A stretch of 50,953 nucleotides of DNA from an uncultured Enterobacteriaceae bacterium. GTDB taxonomy: Bacteria > Pseudomonadota > Gammaproteobacteria > Enterobacterales > Enterobacteriaceae. The notes beneath the pieces are model-generated. The model worked only from the letters and a program-made list of their open reading frames with translations, was not told the DNA's origin and did not search any database. The DNA lies in the NCBI GenBank assembly GCA_947631255.1, contig CANRKT010000019.1:1-50953 (forward strand), read 5' to 3'. Both the position numbers and the translations under genes were made by a program. The first letter of the stretch is position 1, and each line of letters begins with the position of its first letter. This document shows, piece by piece, positions 1 through 9,279 of the stretch.

Positions 1-25
1 TAAGAGAATGCTTTTGTCTTCCCAT
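1..25 (-). CDS. Transposase OrfA, first eight codons only (IS3 family)
   Basis: An ATG at 25 on the minus strand opens MGRQKHSL and runs off the left edge. IS3-family OrfA proteins commonly begin with a short basic stretch of this kind followed by the HTH domain, and the ATG sits at the expected distance inside the terminal repeat. Only eight codons are visible, so this rests on position relative to the IS end rather than on protein similarity. Confidence 0.45.
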
Positions 26-76
26 AAAAAACTGCACCTTACTTAGTTGGGTGTCCAACTTTTGGGGTGCAGTTCA
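1..76 (-). mobile_element. End of an IS3-family (IS150-group-like) insertion sequence, cut by the window edge
   Basis: Read on the minus strand from 76, the sequence begins TGAACTGCACCCCAAAAGTT, resembling the terminal inverted repeats of IS150-group elements of the IS3 family. A short leader and an ATG at 25 follow. Two nested inverted repeats are visible: AACTGCACC (30-38) with GGTGCAGTT (66-74), and AGTTGG (45-50) with CCAACT (55-60). The element stops about 35 bases past the tyrP stop codon, so it seems to have inserted just downstream of tyrP and may have removed its natural terminator. The rest of the element lies left of the window. The family call is by memory of terminal-repeat style, not a search. 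Confidence 0.6.
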
Positions 77-110
77 AATCACAGGGCTTTCTTTTTCTCC
101 GTTTGGGCGC

Positions 111-1322
111 CTAACCAACTTTAGGTAATAGACCCAAAGTTATCGAGAGCTGAATCAGTACAATGATTACGCCACAGGAAAAAACGATAGCCAGTAAGGG
201 TTTACCACCCGCAACGTTAAAAACGCGTTCTGGATGATGTTTACGGCTCTGCCAGACCAGCATCGACGGGATCATTAGTGCCAGTACTGCCAGGGCGACG
301 CCGGCATAACCCAGTGCCATCACAAAACCTTGAGGGTAGAACAGGGCGAATATCAGAGGCGGCAGAAAGGTCATGACGCCGGTTTGTAATCTGCCGGAAA
401 CGCGACGATTACGGGAAAAGAGATCCGCCAGATAATCAAATAAACCTAAAGAAACGCCAAGGAAAGAGGTCGCAAGGGCAAAATCAGCAAATAACTGAAT
501 GGCCAGGCCCACTTTAGGTGTCGCCACAACATCGCGAACCACTTGTAGAAAACCATTCAACCCGGAGTGACTGGTTGACAGAGCATCAAATGCGGCACTA
601 TCAATTGAACCAAGGGTCGCCAGTTGCCAGAAAATATAGGCTACCAGCGGGATGGCGCTACCAATAATAAAAACTCGGCGCAGTTTAGGCAGATCACCGC
701 CCATATAGTTGATAATACTGGGGACGCTGCCATGGAAACCAAAAGAGGTGAATATCACCGGAATAGCAGACAGAGCAAGCCCTTGTTCAACAGGCAGGGT
801 CAGCAGGTTGGTATGATGGATATGTGGCATCATCAAGGCCAGCATCACCACTAGCATAATGACCTTTGCAGTAAACAGAAGACGGTTAAACATATCAACC
901 ATATGGGTTCCGATACAAACCACTCCGCCTGCGACGAAAGTAAAGAGCAGAACCCCTGAAGTTGCGGGAATGTCCATTGCTAACCAGTGACTCAGACTGG
1001 CTGCCAGAAGTTCCCCTGCACCACTGATGTAGGCTGCGGTCAGTGCGTACAACAGAAATAACATGCTAAATCCAGTTAGCCACTGGCCCGGGCGACCAAG
1101 ATAGCGTTTAGCGAGTGTACCAAGACCTGTATCGGCAGAGCTGTGCTGATAAACCTCGACCAGCAATAATGCGGTGTAGCACATCAGTGCCCACAAGCCG
1201 AAAAGCATCAGTAAAGCTACCCCAAAACCTACGCCAGCAGAAGCCAGGGGCATGGCGAGCATTCCTGCTCCAATGGTGGTTCCGGCAACGATAAAAATAC
1301 TGCCAAGAGTGCGGTTCTTCAC
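111..1322 (-). CDS. tyrP: Tyrosine-specific proton symporter TyrP
   Basis: Inner-membrane tyrosine permease of the hydroxy/aromatic amino acid (HAAAP) family. The protein follows E. coli TyrP almost throughout, including the N-terminal [16 protein letters not shown] helix and the [20 protein letters not shown] region. About eleven hydrophobic segments are visible. The frame is open from 1352, but I place the start at the GTG at 1322: AGAGGAA lies just upstream, and this gives 403 residues starting (M)KNRTLGS, the same length and start as E. coli TyrP. Two TyrR-box-like sequences lie upstream. An IS end lies immediately downstream. Identity is secure; the start is a judgement. Confidence 0.95.
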   Translation of the reverse strand: MKNRTLGSIFIVAGTTIGAGMLAMPLASAGVGFGVALLMLFGLWALMCYTALLLVEVYQHSSADTGLGTLAKRYLGRPGQWLTGFSMLFLLYALTAAYISGAGELLAASLSHWLAMDIPATSGVLLFTFVAGGVVCIGTHMVDMFNRLLFTAKVIMLVVMLALMMPHIHHTNLLTLPVEQGLALSAIPVIFTSFGFHGSVPSIINYMGGDLPKLRRVFIIGSAIPLVAYIFWQLATLGSIDSAAFDALSTSHSGLNGFLQVVRDVVATPKVGLAIQLFADFALATSFLGVSLGLFDYLADLFSRNRRVSGRLQTGVMTFLPPLIFALFYPQGFVMALGYAGVALAVLALMIPSMLVWQSRKHHPERVFNVAGGKPLLAIVFSCGVIIVLIQLSITLGLLPKVG

Positions 1323-1374
1323 GCTTTCCTCTTTATTCATAAGCAAAAACATATCTTTATGCCGCGCAGAGTAA

Positions 1375-1392
1375 GGTAAAAGGCGCTTTTCG
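1375..1392 (-). promoter_or_regulatory. Possible weak TyrR box
   Basis: GGTAAAAGGCGCTTTTCG keeps 9 of the 12 conserved TyrR-box positions. It lies between the strong box and the tyrP start, the arrangement expected of a weak box that needs the strong one for binding. Its centre is 39 bases from that of the strong box, wider than I recall for E. coli, so this call is tentative. Confidence 0.35.
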
Positions 1393-1413
1393 TCAAATAA
1401 GGCTTACGAGTGG

Positions 1414-1431
1414 TGTAATGTTTATTTTACA
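1414..1431 (-). promoter_or_regulatory. TyrR box (strong)
   Basis: TGTAATGTTTATTTTACA matches the TyrR consensus TGTAAA-N6-TTTACA with one mismatch. It lies 92 bases upstream of the tyrP GTG start. In E. coli tyrP is controlled by TyrR through a strong and a weak box, so the same regulation is likely here. Confidence 0.8.
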
Positions 1432-1623
1432 GCGTGGGTGGGTGTTGAGTGACGGCGTCACAATAAATGGAGAAATCCATCTGGTGAAGTGCAGTTTCTG
1501 AATCATGCTGATTGATATTGAATCGTCTGAAACAAAAGATTAAATTTCAGGTGGAGGTGGTGTTAATTTTATTATATTCAATGCGTTAGTTGATGTTTGA
1601 GCCGTTTTTCTGCTGGCGGGAGC

Positions 1624-1654
1624 GGAAAAATCCCGCCCGATTAAGAGCGGGATT
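1624..1654 (-). terminator. Rho-independent terminator of maeA
   Basis: On the minus strand AATCCCGC (1654-1647) pairs with GCGGGATT (1636-1629) across a 10-base loop and is followed by a T run (A bases 1626-1630 on the plus strand). It begins nine bases after the maeA stop codon. Confidence 0.85.
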
Positions 1655-1662
1655 CTAGCAGG

Positions 1663-3360
1663 TCAGATAGAGGTTCGACGATAATCTCGGTATTCTGGTT
1701 TCCAGAAATTTTCGTCAATCGCCAGATGTAAAGCTTCGTCGGAAGTGACCAGGGCCATACCTTGTTGCTGTGCGGTTTTTGCTACGGCAAAAGCAATCGC
1801 CCGGGACACTGTCTGAATATCTTTTAATTCAGGAAGTACCAGACCTTCGCCATTGTTAACCAACGGTGAGTGTTCCGCCAGTGCCTCACTGGCAGCCATC
1901 AGCATTTCATCGGTAATGCGCGAAGCGCCCGAAGCGATAACACCCAGACCAATGCCCGGGAAAATATAGGAGTTATTGCACTGAGCGATAGGAAAGACCT
2001 TGTCCTGCCATTGTACCGGTGGAAAAGGGCTGCCCGTGGCCACCAGCGCCTGACCTTCGGTCCAGTTAATAATGTCCTGCGGCGTAGCTTCTACCCGCGA
2101 AGTCGGGTTGGATAGCGGCATCACAATAGGTCGTGGACAATGCTTATGCATTTCACGGATCACCTCTTCGGTGAACAGACCCATTTGACCAGAAACGCCA
2201 ATCAGAATATCTGGCTTCACATTGCGAACAACTTCCAGCAATGAAAGTGCCTCGCTGGTGGTATCCCAGTTACTCAGCTTGTCACGCTTTTGCACCAGTT
2301 TAATCTGGAAGGGAAGCAGATTCGGCATGTTATCGGTTAACAGACCGAAACGATCGACCATATAGACGTTGTCCCGAGCTTCGCTTTCACTTAAACCTTC
2401 GCGTTGCATTTGCGCAATGATTTGTTCTGCAATACCACAACCCGCAGAGCCGGCCCCGAGGAAAACAATTTTTTGCTCGTTTAACTGACTATCCGCGGCT
2501 TTACTGGCGGCGATCAACGTTCCGACAGTGACTGCTGCAGTGCCTTGAATATCATCATTAAACGAACATATTTTATCGCGATAGCGGGTTAATAATGGCA
2601 TCGCATTTTTTTGAGCAAAATCTTCGAATTGCAACAGAACGTTCGGCCAGCGATGGCGTACTGCCTGAACAAATTCATCAACGAAAGCATAGTATTCATC
2701 ACCGGTTATCCGTGGGTGACGCGAGCCCATATACAGCGGATCATTCACTAATTGTGGATTATTAGTGCCGACATCCAGAACCACTGGCAAGGTATAAGCC
2801 GGACTGATACCACCGCATGCGGTGTAGAGCGACAGTTTACCAATCGGGATACCCATACCACCAATACCCTGATCGCCAAGACCGAGAATTCGCTCTCCGT
2901 CAGTGACAACAATGACTTTAACATTCGGTATCGTGATATTTTGCAGAATATCATCCATATGCTGGCGGTTATTGTAATTAATAAAGACACCACGAGCCCG
3001 ACGATAAATTTCTGAAAAACGCTCACAGGCGGCACCCACGGTTGGGGTATAAATTACGGGCATCATCTCAACCAGATGATCTTCTACCAGCCGATAGAAC
3101 AGTGTTTCATTGGTGTCCTGGATATTACGCAGATAGATATGCTTATCAATTTCGTTTTTAAAATCCTGATACTGAAGCCATGCGCGTTCAGCTTGTTCTT
3201 CAATGGTTTCGACCGCCGCTGGCAGTAATCCCAGTAGATTAAAATTCAGTCTCTCCTCAAGACTAAAAGCGCTGCCTTTATTGAGCAGCGGAAATTCGAG
3301 TAAAACTGGACCGGCATAAGGAATATAAAGTGAACGGTATTTTTTTTGCTGGGTGTGCAT
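1663..3360 (-). CDS. maeA: NAD-dependent malic enzyme MaeA (SfcA)
   Basis: Oxidatively decarboxylates L-malate to pyruvate and CO2 with reduction of NAD+ in the cytosol, linking the TCA cycle to pyruvate. At 565 residues it equals E. coli MaeA in length and matches it end to end, from [21 protein letters not shown] near the N-terminus to [10 protein letters not shown] at the C-terminus. The malic-enzyme signature [12 protein letters not shown] and the Rossmann motif [13 protein letters not shown] are intact. The ATG at 3360 has only a weak upstream GAG. A terminator follows the stop, so it is probably monocistronic. No regulatory site was recognised. Confidence 0.97.
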   Translation of the reverse strand: MHTQQKKYRSLYIPYAGPVLLEFPLLNKGSAFSLEERLNFNLLGLLPAAVETIEEQAERAWLQYQDFKNEIDKHIYLRNIQDTNETLFYRLVEDHLVEMMPVIYTPTVGAACERFSEIYRRARGVFINYNNRQHMDDILQNITIPNVKVIVVTDGERILGLGDQGIGGMGIPIGKLSLYTACGGISPAYTLPVVLDVGTNNPQLVNDPLYMGSRHPRITGDEYYAFVDEFVQAVRHRWPNVLLQFEDFAQKNAMPLLTRYRDKICSFNDDIQGTAAVTVGTLIAASKAADSQLNEQKIVFLGAGSAGCGIAEQIIAQMQREGLSESEARDNVYMVDRFGLLTDNMPNLLPFQIKLVQKRDKLSNWDTTSEALSLLEVVRNVKPDILIGVSGQMGLFTEEVIREMHKHCPRPIVMPLSNPTSRVEATPQDIINWTEGQALVATGSPFPPVQWQDKVFPIAQCNNSYIFPGIGLGVIASGASRITDEMLMAASEALAEHSPLVNNGEGLVLPELKDIQTVSRAIAFAVAKTAQQQGMALVTSDEALHLAIDENFWKPEYRDYRRTSI

Positions 3361-3545
3361 TTGGTTACTCTACAGTTTTCAATATGATGGTTTGTCAGGA
3401 AAGTCCTGGCGCGTGGGGCAGTTGTCAGTATTGCACAAGATCGATGAACCGGAATACAGCCGAATCACATCGCTAGCCTATGCTGATTTGTTATCAAATC
3501 AGCTAAAGAGCCTCAGGATAAATGCCTCTTCCCGGTGACTCTTGG

Positions 3546-4559
3546 TTAATCGGGTATTTGAGTGTCTTTCGGTTTCGAAGGCGCATCGTCGCTATCGCTA
3601 TTACGTACCAAAACGAGTAGCGCAAGGAGTGCAAGACACATCCCCACAATGGTTAACTGAGATCGATTAAGGGCCATACTCACGGCGCTGGCATCGGGTG
3701 TCAGATTAAATGCCAGTGCAATAGCCGTCAGACAAAATGACCAGCCGCCATAGCGTTTAGCCCCAATCAGTAGCATTGCGAATAACATCCCACCAGCAAT
3801 CACGGCATGCAGCCAGGGGAGTGGCGATAAGCCCAGTAACAGCCCACCGGTAGCAGCGCCGGCCAGAGTACCGATACTGCGGGTTTTGATACGATAAATC
3901 GTCTGTTTTCGTGTAGGTTTCATGACCCGCAGTGCCGCGGCGGGCAGCCAGCACGGATGCGATCCACCACTCAGGCAAGCGAGAACAGAACCCACCAGGC
4001 TGACAATGCCCATTCCGGCGGAAAAACGTAATGATAAAGATGAGACTTGCAGTGAAATGCTGACTTCAGTCTGTTGATTAACGGGTAACATTAACCTCGC
4101 CAGCAGAATCCCCCAGACAGCGCCGAGACTAAAATAGAGGCTATAGAAGAGAGGTCCCGAAGCGGGCACCTGTCCGACCGAGAGAAAAAAGGCCAACGCT
4201 GAAAGGGCAATGGGCAGACGAAAATAGCCCTGTTTTAACTCACCCAGCCCCTGAGCCAGAGCGGCAAGTAATGCAAAAATAAAAAAAGAAACCGTACCCA
4301 GAGTCACAAAGACACCGATGCTGGCAAACAAACTAAACAACAACGCTGAGATGCCCAGAATGGGCAGGCAATGACGACTCGGTAACTGAGGAAAAGAGAC
4401 CACCATCAGATAACTGGCAAAAGAGGCGATACTGCCATATTGAGCATAGCCGTTAGCGATGCCGATAAACCAAGGGAGTATTGCCCCCGCCGCCAGTAGT
4501 GCGGCCCGACGTATTTTGTCTGGTGCGAAAGCGGTTATGGCGCTTACAGGGTTCATCAT
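3546..4559 (-). CDS. FUSC-like inner-membrane protein
   Basis: A hydrophobic protein with about ten membrane segments in two blocks. The central stretch RIKTRSIGTLAGAATGGLLL resembles the FUSC/aromatic-acid exporter-like family, which includes YccS and AaeB, but the protein lacks the large cytosolic part of full AaeB proteins. Its substrate cannot be inferred. The open frame reaches 4610 with a TTG; I prefer the ATG at 4559 (or 4556), preceded by GCGAGAA, giving about 338 residues. It stands alone between maeA and the divergent ABM-domain gene. The function is unassigned. Confidence 0.7.
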   Translation of the reverse strand: MMNPVSAITAFAPDKIRRAALLAAGAILPWFIGIANGYAQYGSIASFASYLMVVSFPQLPSRHCLPILGISALLFSLFASIGVFVTLGTVSFFIFALLAALAQGLGELKQGYFRLPIALSALAFFLSVGQVPASGPLFYSLYFSLGAVWGILLARLMLPVNQQTEVSISLQVSSLSLRFSAGMGIVSLVGSVLACLSGGSHPCWLPAAALRVMKPTRKQTIYRIKTRSIGTLAGAATGGLLLGLSPLPWLHAVIAGGMLFAMLLIGAKRYGGWSFCLTAIALAFNLTPDASAVSMALNRSQLTIVGMCLALLALLVLVRNSDSDDAPSKPKDTQIPD

Positions 4560-4776
4560 TTTTCTCGCAAGTGCAGCAGGATAGTGATGTTTATTATATG
4601 AAATAGGCAATGAATAAGAAGCATTGGGCTGACAGATATTGGGGACAGTGTGACAAATAGAGGGGAATGGCGCATGGGTTCGCTATCGCGATAAGAATCG
4701 TTTTTTGCAAGAAATAATCGGTCTATTTACCGAAACTGCCTTGTTGATTCAATAATCACTATGATAAGGGGAAAAG

Positions 4777-5064
4777 ATGAAGACTACGGGGCACTTTATT
4801 ACTGCGAAAGTTCTGGTTAATCCGCAGTGGTCTGTCGAAGAAGGGAAAATCGCTCTCGAAACGTATTGTCAGGAGATGCAACACGAATCAGGTTGTAATC
4901 AGGCTCTGGCGTTGCAAGATAATATTCAGCCTCGATGCTTTATACTGTGGGAGCATTACGAAAGTCAGGCAGCTCATCAGCAGCACTTCACTCAGCCACA
5001 TACCCATGCCTTTATCAAGGCGGGCTGGGTGAGCCTGGTGGAGGTGATTGAAACCACACGCTGA
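4777..5064 (+). CDS. Antibiotic-biosynthesis-monooxygenase (ABM) domain protein, YgiN-like
   Basis: A 95-residue single-domain protein with the dimeric alpha/beta ABM fold pattern: a first strand (TGHFITAKVLVNP), a helix with QEMQHESGCNQALALQ, then ILWEHYESQAAHQQHF and HTHAFIKAG. Relatives such as YgiN oxidise quinols without cofactor; many others have no assigned substrate. The ATG follows AAGGGGA at good spacing. A TATGAT -10-like element lies about 10 bases before that Shine-Dalgarno. A T-rich terminator follows, so this is a single-gene unit. The domain call is firm; the physiological role is not. Confidence 0.75.
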   Translation: MKTTGHFITAKVLVNPQWSVEEGKIALETYCQEMQHESGCNQALALQDNIQPRCFILWEHYESQAAHQQHFTQPHTHAFIKAGWVSLVEVIETTR

Positions 5065-5079
5065 ACCCAGGTTATTTGA

Positions 5080-5110
5080 CGGTGTGGGGATATGGCTCCA
5101 CCCGTTTTTT
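5080..5110 (+). terminator. Terminator after the ABM-domain gene
   Basis: An imperfect GC-rich hairpin (CGGTGTGG pairing with CTCCACCCG) followed by six T residues, 16 bases after the stop codon. Confidence 0.7.
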
Positions 5111-5598
5111 CTTAACAATCCTTATGGTGAATCATTCGCCTAAAGCGAAACGCGCGAACGGCTGACTCTGAATGGTTTTTTCGGCGGGAGTCGATGCCAT
5201 AGTCAAAATGCCAATGTCCCGCAAGACTCATGTTAAAGAGCAAAGAGGAATATGCGCAGGCCGTTCTGAATGCCTGTCACAGTTTCTTCGAGCTTAAACT
5301 CAAAAAGTATCTGCACAGGCAATCCTGTGCATCCATGGTCCGTATGGATACTTGTATCCATGATGCCTGTGAAGGGAACTACATTTTCTTTCACGAACAT
5401 CACAGGATCAATCCCTTTCCACGTGATACCCCGCAGGATAGAGCCTCATACTCTGTACTATGCCGCTGAAAGGTATATTTACAGATCTGAACTTGCCGGA
5501 AAATGAATAATCCGCAATAGAATAGAGCCATGGTATATGTAACATTATTCATAACGAGTCCGTCTCAAGCTGACTCATCTAACGGATAGTTAAAACAG
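5111..5598. other. Gene-poor stretch with two adjacent perfect hairpins
   Basis: Two overlapping short open frames on the plus strand (5230-5469 and 5270-5506) show no recognisable domain, no good Shine-Dalgarno and cysteine/histidine-rich composition typical of chance ORFs. The notable content is two neighbouring hairpins: GCACAGG-CAAT-CCTGTGC at 5313-5330 and ATGGATAC-TT-GTATCCAT at 5344-5361. The promoter of the downstream hydrolase presumably lies in the last 100 bases. Confidence 0.4.
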
Positions 5599-6669
5599 AT
5601 GACATTAAAAAAATTGATTATGATGCCTGTTCAAGCCATTCGAGCCGTTTACGCTGCATTATTACCGCGCACTGCTCCTGTTTACCCTGACAGTCCTCAT
5701 TTTGATAAAGTAAAAGCACGTTTTGTTAATCCACAGCCAATGAGTGGTGTGGCATTCAAGGATGGACTGTCGATATTCTTAGAAATGTTGCAGGGAGTGA
5801 GCCAGTATGGGCCGAAGGATCCGTTGCCGACAATAAAACCAGACTGGCCGCTGTTTCTTCAGGATGACGATATCAATCGGTTTATCTGGTTTGGTCACTC
5901 TACACTATTGATGAGAGTCGGGCAGCAGACCATAGCTATCGATCCGGTATTGGGTAAGTCTGTTTCACCTTTGATGGTGAATATGCGACGCTTTCAGAAA
6001 CCCGCTGCCGCCGTGAAGGAATGGCCTCAAGTCGATGTGATTTTATTATCTCATAATCACTATGACCATCTGGAAGAAAAAACACTCAAGCAATTTGCGG
6101 GAACATCAACCCGTTTTATTGTTCCTCTTGGGGTGGGGCAATACCTTAAACCTGTGGGAATTAGTGCTGAGAGAATTACTGAACTTGACTGGTGGCAGTC
6201 ACTGGATCACCAGAATATTCGCTATACGCTGGTACCAGCATGGCATAATACAGGCCGTGGTTTATATGATAACGATAAGAGTTTTTGGGGCGGCTATATT
6301 ATTCAGCAGGCAGATGACACAGTATATTACAGCGGAGATTCAACCTACGGCCCTCACTTTGCTGAAATTGCCCGACGCTTTCCTAATATCAGTCTCGCTT
6401 TTATTGAAAACGGTCAGTACGATAGACGCTGGCCTAATAATCATATGACGCCAGAACTCACTGTTCAGGCAGCGGCAGATTTGCAGGCTCATCGTGTTGT
6501 GCCGATTCACTGGGGGGCTTATACCATCGCCTTTCATCCCTGGAATGAGCCTGTACAGCGCAGCGTTCCTCTGCTTCGTCAAAAAGGCATACAGCCTTTA
6601 ACACCTTATCAGGGGCAAGTTTTTGATAAAAATACCGTTACTGAAGAGTGGTATCTGACTCTTCAATAA
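5599..6669 (+). CDS. Metallo-beta-lactamase-fold hydrolase (NAPE-PLD/UlaG-like)
   Basis: A 356-residue protein with the metal-binding HNHYDH signature at about residues 152-157. It also has IWFGHSTLL before it, YSGDSTYG (metal-bridging aspartate) near 250, and a C-terminal HWGAYTIAFHPW histidine motif. This order is typical of the MBL-fold family containing N-acyl-phosphatidylethanolamine phospholipase D and UlaG. The short hydrophobic, basic N-terminus could associate with membrane but is not a clear signal peptide. The substrate in bacteria is generally unknown and I do not infer one. It is followed after 89 bases by the DUF4239 gene on the same strand and may be co-transcribed. Confidence 0.8.
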   Translation: MTLKKLIMMPVQAIRAVYAALLPRTAPVYPDSPHFDKVKARFVNPQPMSGVAFKDGLSIFLEMLQGVSQYGPKDPLPTIKPDWPLFLQDDDINRFIWFGHSTLLMRVGQQTIAIDPVLGKSVSPLMVNMRRFQKPAAAVKEWPQVDVILLSHNHYDHLEEKTLKQFAGTSTRFIVPLGVGQYLKPVGISAERITELDWWQSLDHQNIRYTLVPAWHNTGRGLYDNDKSFWGGYIIQQADDTVYYSGDSTYGPHFAEIARRFPNISLAFIENGQYDRRWPNNHMTPELTVQAAADLQAHRVVPIHWGAYTIAFHPWNEPVQRSVPLLRQKGIQPLTPYQGQVFDKNTVTEEWYLTLQ

Positions 6670-6758
6670 CCTATGCTCTGGGAGCGTCTTAAACATCAAC
6701 CGTTGACAGCATAATGAGAGTTATTTCTTCGCCATGGCTGACTGAGTGAAATTTAAAC

Positions 6759-7562
6759 ATGAATATTACTGAAAACATTTTAAATATTGTTGCTATGAAT
6801 TCAGTTGTACTTTTTGTGGTGATATTTTTATTTATGTTGGGTTCTTCTATTATCGGGAAATACCTGTTTAAGAAAAGGCATCGTGGTGACGACCGGGCTG
6901 ATGACGAGGCAAAAATCATTCTTGGTGCCTTATTATCATTACTTTTTCTATTGATGGGATTTATTTTATCGATAGCCATTGCAGGATATAACGCGCGCGA
7001 AGAGACAGAAGAGCAAGAGGCAATTGCTATTGCCAATGCAATGCAAAATACAGAGATGCTTACCCAAGAGAATCAGATACAAGCCTATCCGTTGTTACAA
7101 CAATATCTCTCTACTCGCATCGCATTTTTTAATTCGGGTACTCATATCTATTCTCAGTCATTACAGAATCAATCGATCGAGATCCAGAAAGCATTGTGGA
7201 ACATTGCCATCAATGAAGCGAATACCAGTACCGTTAATGGCTTTAGCCTGGTATTAAGCTCTTATACTGAGTTGTATAACACACAAGCGAGAACAACGGC
7301 CAGCTGGCGGGATCAAATTCCAAGAACGGCCTGGCTACTGTTGGTCATCTTTTCTGTCGCAGCTAACTACTTGATAGGGCATAACATTCGAGGGCTGCGT
7401 GGGCGAAACTCATTGATTATGATGCTGCCACTGCTAACAACGATGGCACTGTTTATGATTGCTGAAATAGATGTACCAGGAGAAGGCGTCATTTATGTTA
7501 AACCCGACAACCTGGTGTTACTGCAAGCGACTTATCAGCATCCTGCCGGTCTGTTTGAGTAA
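6759..7562 (+). CDS. DUF4239 (bestrophin-like) membrane protein
   Basis: A 267-residue protein with two N-terminal membrane segments (about residues 12-36 and 54-74), a soluble middle with acidic and glutamine-rich helices, and two C-terminal membrane segments (about 190-209 and 218-234). This layout and the EEQEAIAIANA helix match DUF4239 proteins, sometimes called bestrophin-like; no transport activity is established for bacterial members. A good terminator follows. It may form a transcription unit with the preceding hydrolase gene. Confidence 0.7.
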   Translation: MNITENILNIVAMNSVVLFVVIFLFMLGSSIIGKYLFKKRHRGDDRADDEAKIILGALLSLLFLLMGFILSIAIAGYNAREETEEQEAIAIANAMQNTEMLTQENQIQAYPLLQQYLSTRIAFFNSGTHIYSQSLQNQSIEIQKALWNIAINEANTSTVNGFSLVLSSYTELYNTQARTTASWRDQIPRTAWLLLVIFSVAANYLIGHNIRGLRGRNSLIMMLPLLTTMALFMIAEIDVPGEGVIYVKPDNLVLLQATYQHPAGLFE

Positions 7563-7566
7563 ATAT

Positions 7567-7590
7567 GAGGGCTTTCTAGCCCTTTATTAT
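7567..7590 (+). terminator. Terminator after the DUF4239 gene
   Basis: AGGGCT (7568-7573) pairs with AGCCCT (7578-7583) across TTCT, followed by TTATTAT, directly after the stop codon. Confidence 0.75.
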
Positions 7591-7874
7591 CGCGCATTAG
7601 TTACATCATACTAAAGAAGTTATTAATAGCGACCATGCAAAGCCCGTGGAAACACTTCTAGGCTTTGCAGAAGGCAGAGTCCAGGTGTCTGAATTTAATC
7701 AAGGCTGCAGTTTGAAGGCGATCTGATACGGCTGCGTACCTGCGAAGGTATGGCCATCGCAGGAGCAAAAGGGATGGAAAGGCTGGCACAAGGAATATAG
7801 CGAATGGAGTCATTGAGGTGCCGAAAGAAAACTAAAACCCATAATATAATAAAGGGATTGTCAGTCCATTTTAA
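7591..7874. other. Gene-free stretch upstream of hmp
   Basis: No open frame with a start and Shine-Dalgarno was found on either strand and no RNA gene was recognised. The last bases (TAATATAATAAAGGG, about 7842-7856) are AT-rich and could supply the -10 region of the hmp promoter. Confidence 0.4.
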
Positions 7875-7897
7875 AAGGTGTATTTTAAATGCCTCTT
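7875..7897 (+). promoter_or_regulatory. NsrR operator at the hmp promoter
   Basis: The 23-base inverted repeat fits the NsrR consensus AAGATGYATTT-N-AAATRCATCTT with one mismatch per half: the left half reads AAGGTGTATTT and the right half reads AAATGCCTCTT. It ends 19 bases before the hmp ATG and the repressor gene lies just downstream of hmp. Nitric-oxide-relieved repression of hmp is the established pattern. Confidence 0.85.
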
Positions 7898-7916
7898 TAA
7901 GAAGAAGGAAAAAATA

Positions 7917-9149
7917 ATGTTAACCTCAGAACAGAAAGAACTGGTCAAAGCCACTGTCCCGGTATTAAAAGAGAGCGGTACTGCTCTGACTGATTATTTC
8001 TATAAACGTATGCTGGGTAATAATCCGGATCTCAAAGAGACATTTAACCTCGGACATCAGCGTAGTGGGGCACAAGCGCGTGCTCTGGCTGGCGCGGTAC
8101 TGGCCTATGCGGAAAATATTGACGACCCTTCAGTGCTGGCTCCGGTTGTTGAACTCATCTGCCATAAACATGTCAGTTTAAATATTCAGGCTCCTGACTA
8201 TGCGATAGTCGGTGAGAATTTACTGCATTCCATTAGCGAAGTGCTGAACATTCCGATGGATGACAAACTGATTGTTGCCTGGGGTGCAGCCTATCAGCAG
8301 CTGGCTGATTTATTTATCGAAACTGAGAAATCACTTTATCAGCAACAGCAAGCGACCCCTGGAAGCTGGCTGGGCTGGCGCGAATTCATTGTCGAACGCA
8401 AAGAACAAGAAAATTCAGAGATCACTTCGTTTTATCTGGTGCCAAAAGATAAACAAGCTCTGCCAGATTATCAGCCAGGACAGTATATTACGGTACGGGT
8501 TACCATTCCTGAGCTCGGTATTAAACAACCTCGTCAGTACAGTCTGTCAGACAAATCTTCGGGTCAATATCTGCGTATCTCGGTTAAACGAGAAGACGCT
8601 CATCTTGAAGGGCAGGATCCCGGTTACGTTTCATCCACTTTGCATAACGTGATTAATGAAGGGGATGTGATTGAAGCCAGTGCTCCAACAGGTAATTTCT
8701 TCCTGGCTAATAAGGACAAAAATAATGTTCTGATTAGCGCCGGAATTGGCCTTACACCTATGATGGCGATGCTTAATCAGCTCGTTTCTCACGAAGAGAC
8801 GGATAAAGCCAATACCAGACAGATAAGCTTTATTCATGCAGCACGTAATCCTGAAGTGCATGCGATGCGTAAAGAAGTGAATGCGTTAAAGAACCAGTAT
8901 CCGCATTTGCATACCTATATTGCTTATGAGTCGGTCACTAATGGTGAAGTACTGGGTAAAGATTACCAACAAGAAGGACGCCTGGATCTACAGCAGGTTC
9001 CGGAAGAATTGCTCCCGGAAGATGCAGACTACTATCTTTGTGGCCCGATCCCCTTTATGCAGCTACAGAATGCCGCTTTGCTAGCGCGAGGTATTCCACA
9101 AAAGCAAATTCATAGCGAAGCATTCGGGACTGGTGGAGTAAATCTGTAA
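7917..9149 (+). CDS. hmp: Nitric oxide dioxygenase / flavohemoglobin Hmp
   Basis: Cytosolic flavohemoglobin that converts NO and O2 to nitrate using NAD(P)H. A globin domain occupies about residues 1-140, with the distal YFYKRM region and the proximal-histidine motif LICHKHVSL. A ferredoxin-reductase-like FAD domain follows (RQYSLSD) and then an NAD-binding domain (GIGLTPMMAML, CGPIPFMQ, and the C-terminal EAFGTGG). The frame is open from 7878, but the ATG at 7917 has AAGGA seven bases upstream and starts the protein MLTSEQ as in the family, giving 410 residues, somewhat longer than the roughly 396 of E. coli. An NsrR box overlaps the promoter and nsrR follows. Confidence 0.97.
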   Translation: MLTSEQKELVKATVPVLKESGTALTDYFYKRMLGNNPDLKETFNLGHQRSGAQARALAGAVLAYAENIDDPSVLAPVVELICHKHVSLNIQAPDYAIVGENLLHSISEVLNIPMDDKLIVAWGAAYQQLADLFIETEKSLYQQQQATPGSWLGWREFIVERKEQENSEITSFYLVPKDKQALPDYQPGQYITVRVTIPELGIKQPRQYSLSDKSSGQYLRISVKREDAHLEGQDPGYVSSTLHNVINEGDVIEASAPTGNFFLANKDKNNVLISAGIGLTPMMAMLNQLVSHEETDKANTRQISFIHAARNPEVHAMRKEVNALKNQYPHLHTYIAYESVTNGEVLGKDYQQEGRLDLQQVPEELLPEDADYYLCGPIPFMQLQNAALLARGIPQKQIHSEAFGTGGVNL

Positions 9150-9240
9150 TATAATGCAGGCATTGGCTATAACCCTAAATGATTAGAGCTGTCTAATTAA
9201 TTTGAGGTAGCATGGGATATAGCATGTCTTGTGTTAACTG

Positions 9241-9264
9241 CCGGGGGAAAAACTGTTCCCCCGG
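9241..9264 (+). promoter_or_regulatory. Perfect hairpin just before the nsrR ribosome-binding site
   Basis: CCGGGGGAA (9241-9249) pairs perfectly with TTCCCCCGG (9256-9264) across six bases. There is no T run, and the nsrR Shine-Dalgarno GAGG starts six bases later. It may end hmp transcripts partially or act as a processing or translational element; the sequence alone cannot decide. Confidence 0.5.
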
Positions 9265-9279
9265 TATTATGAGGACCTA

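Noticed and set aside
5230-5506. Two overlapping ORFs in the gap before the metallo-hydrolase gene
   Set aside because: They translate through the two hairpins, lack a ribosome-binding site and show no protein-family features.
7700-7821. Coding-like tail (WHKEYSEWSH) upstream of hmp
   Set aside because: The frame is only about 29 codons between stops, has no start codon and resembles no family I know.
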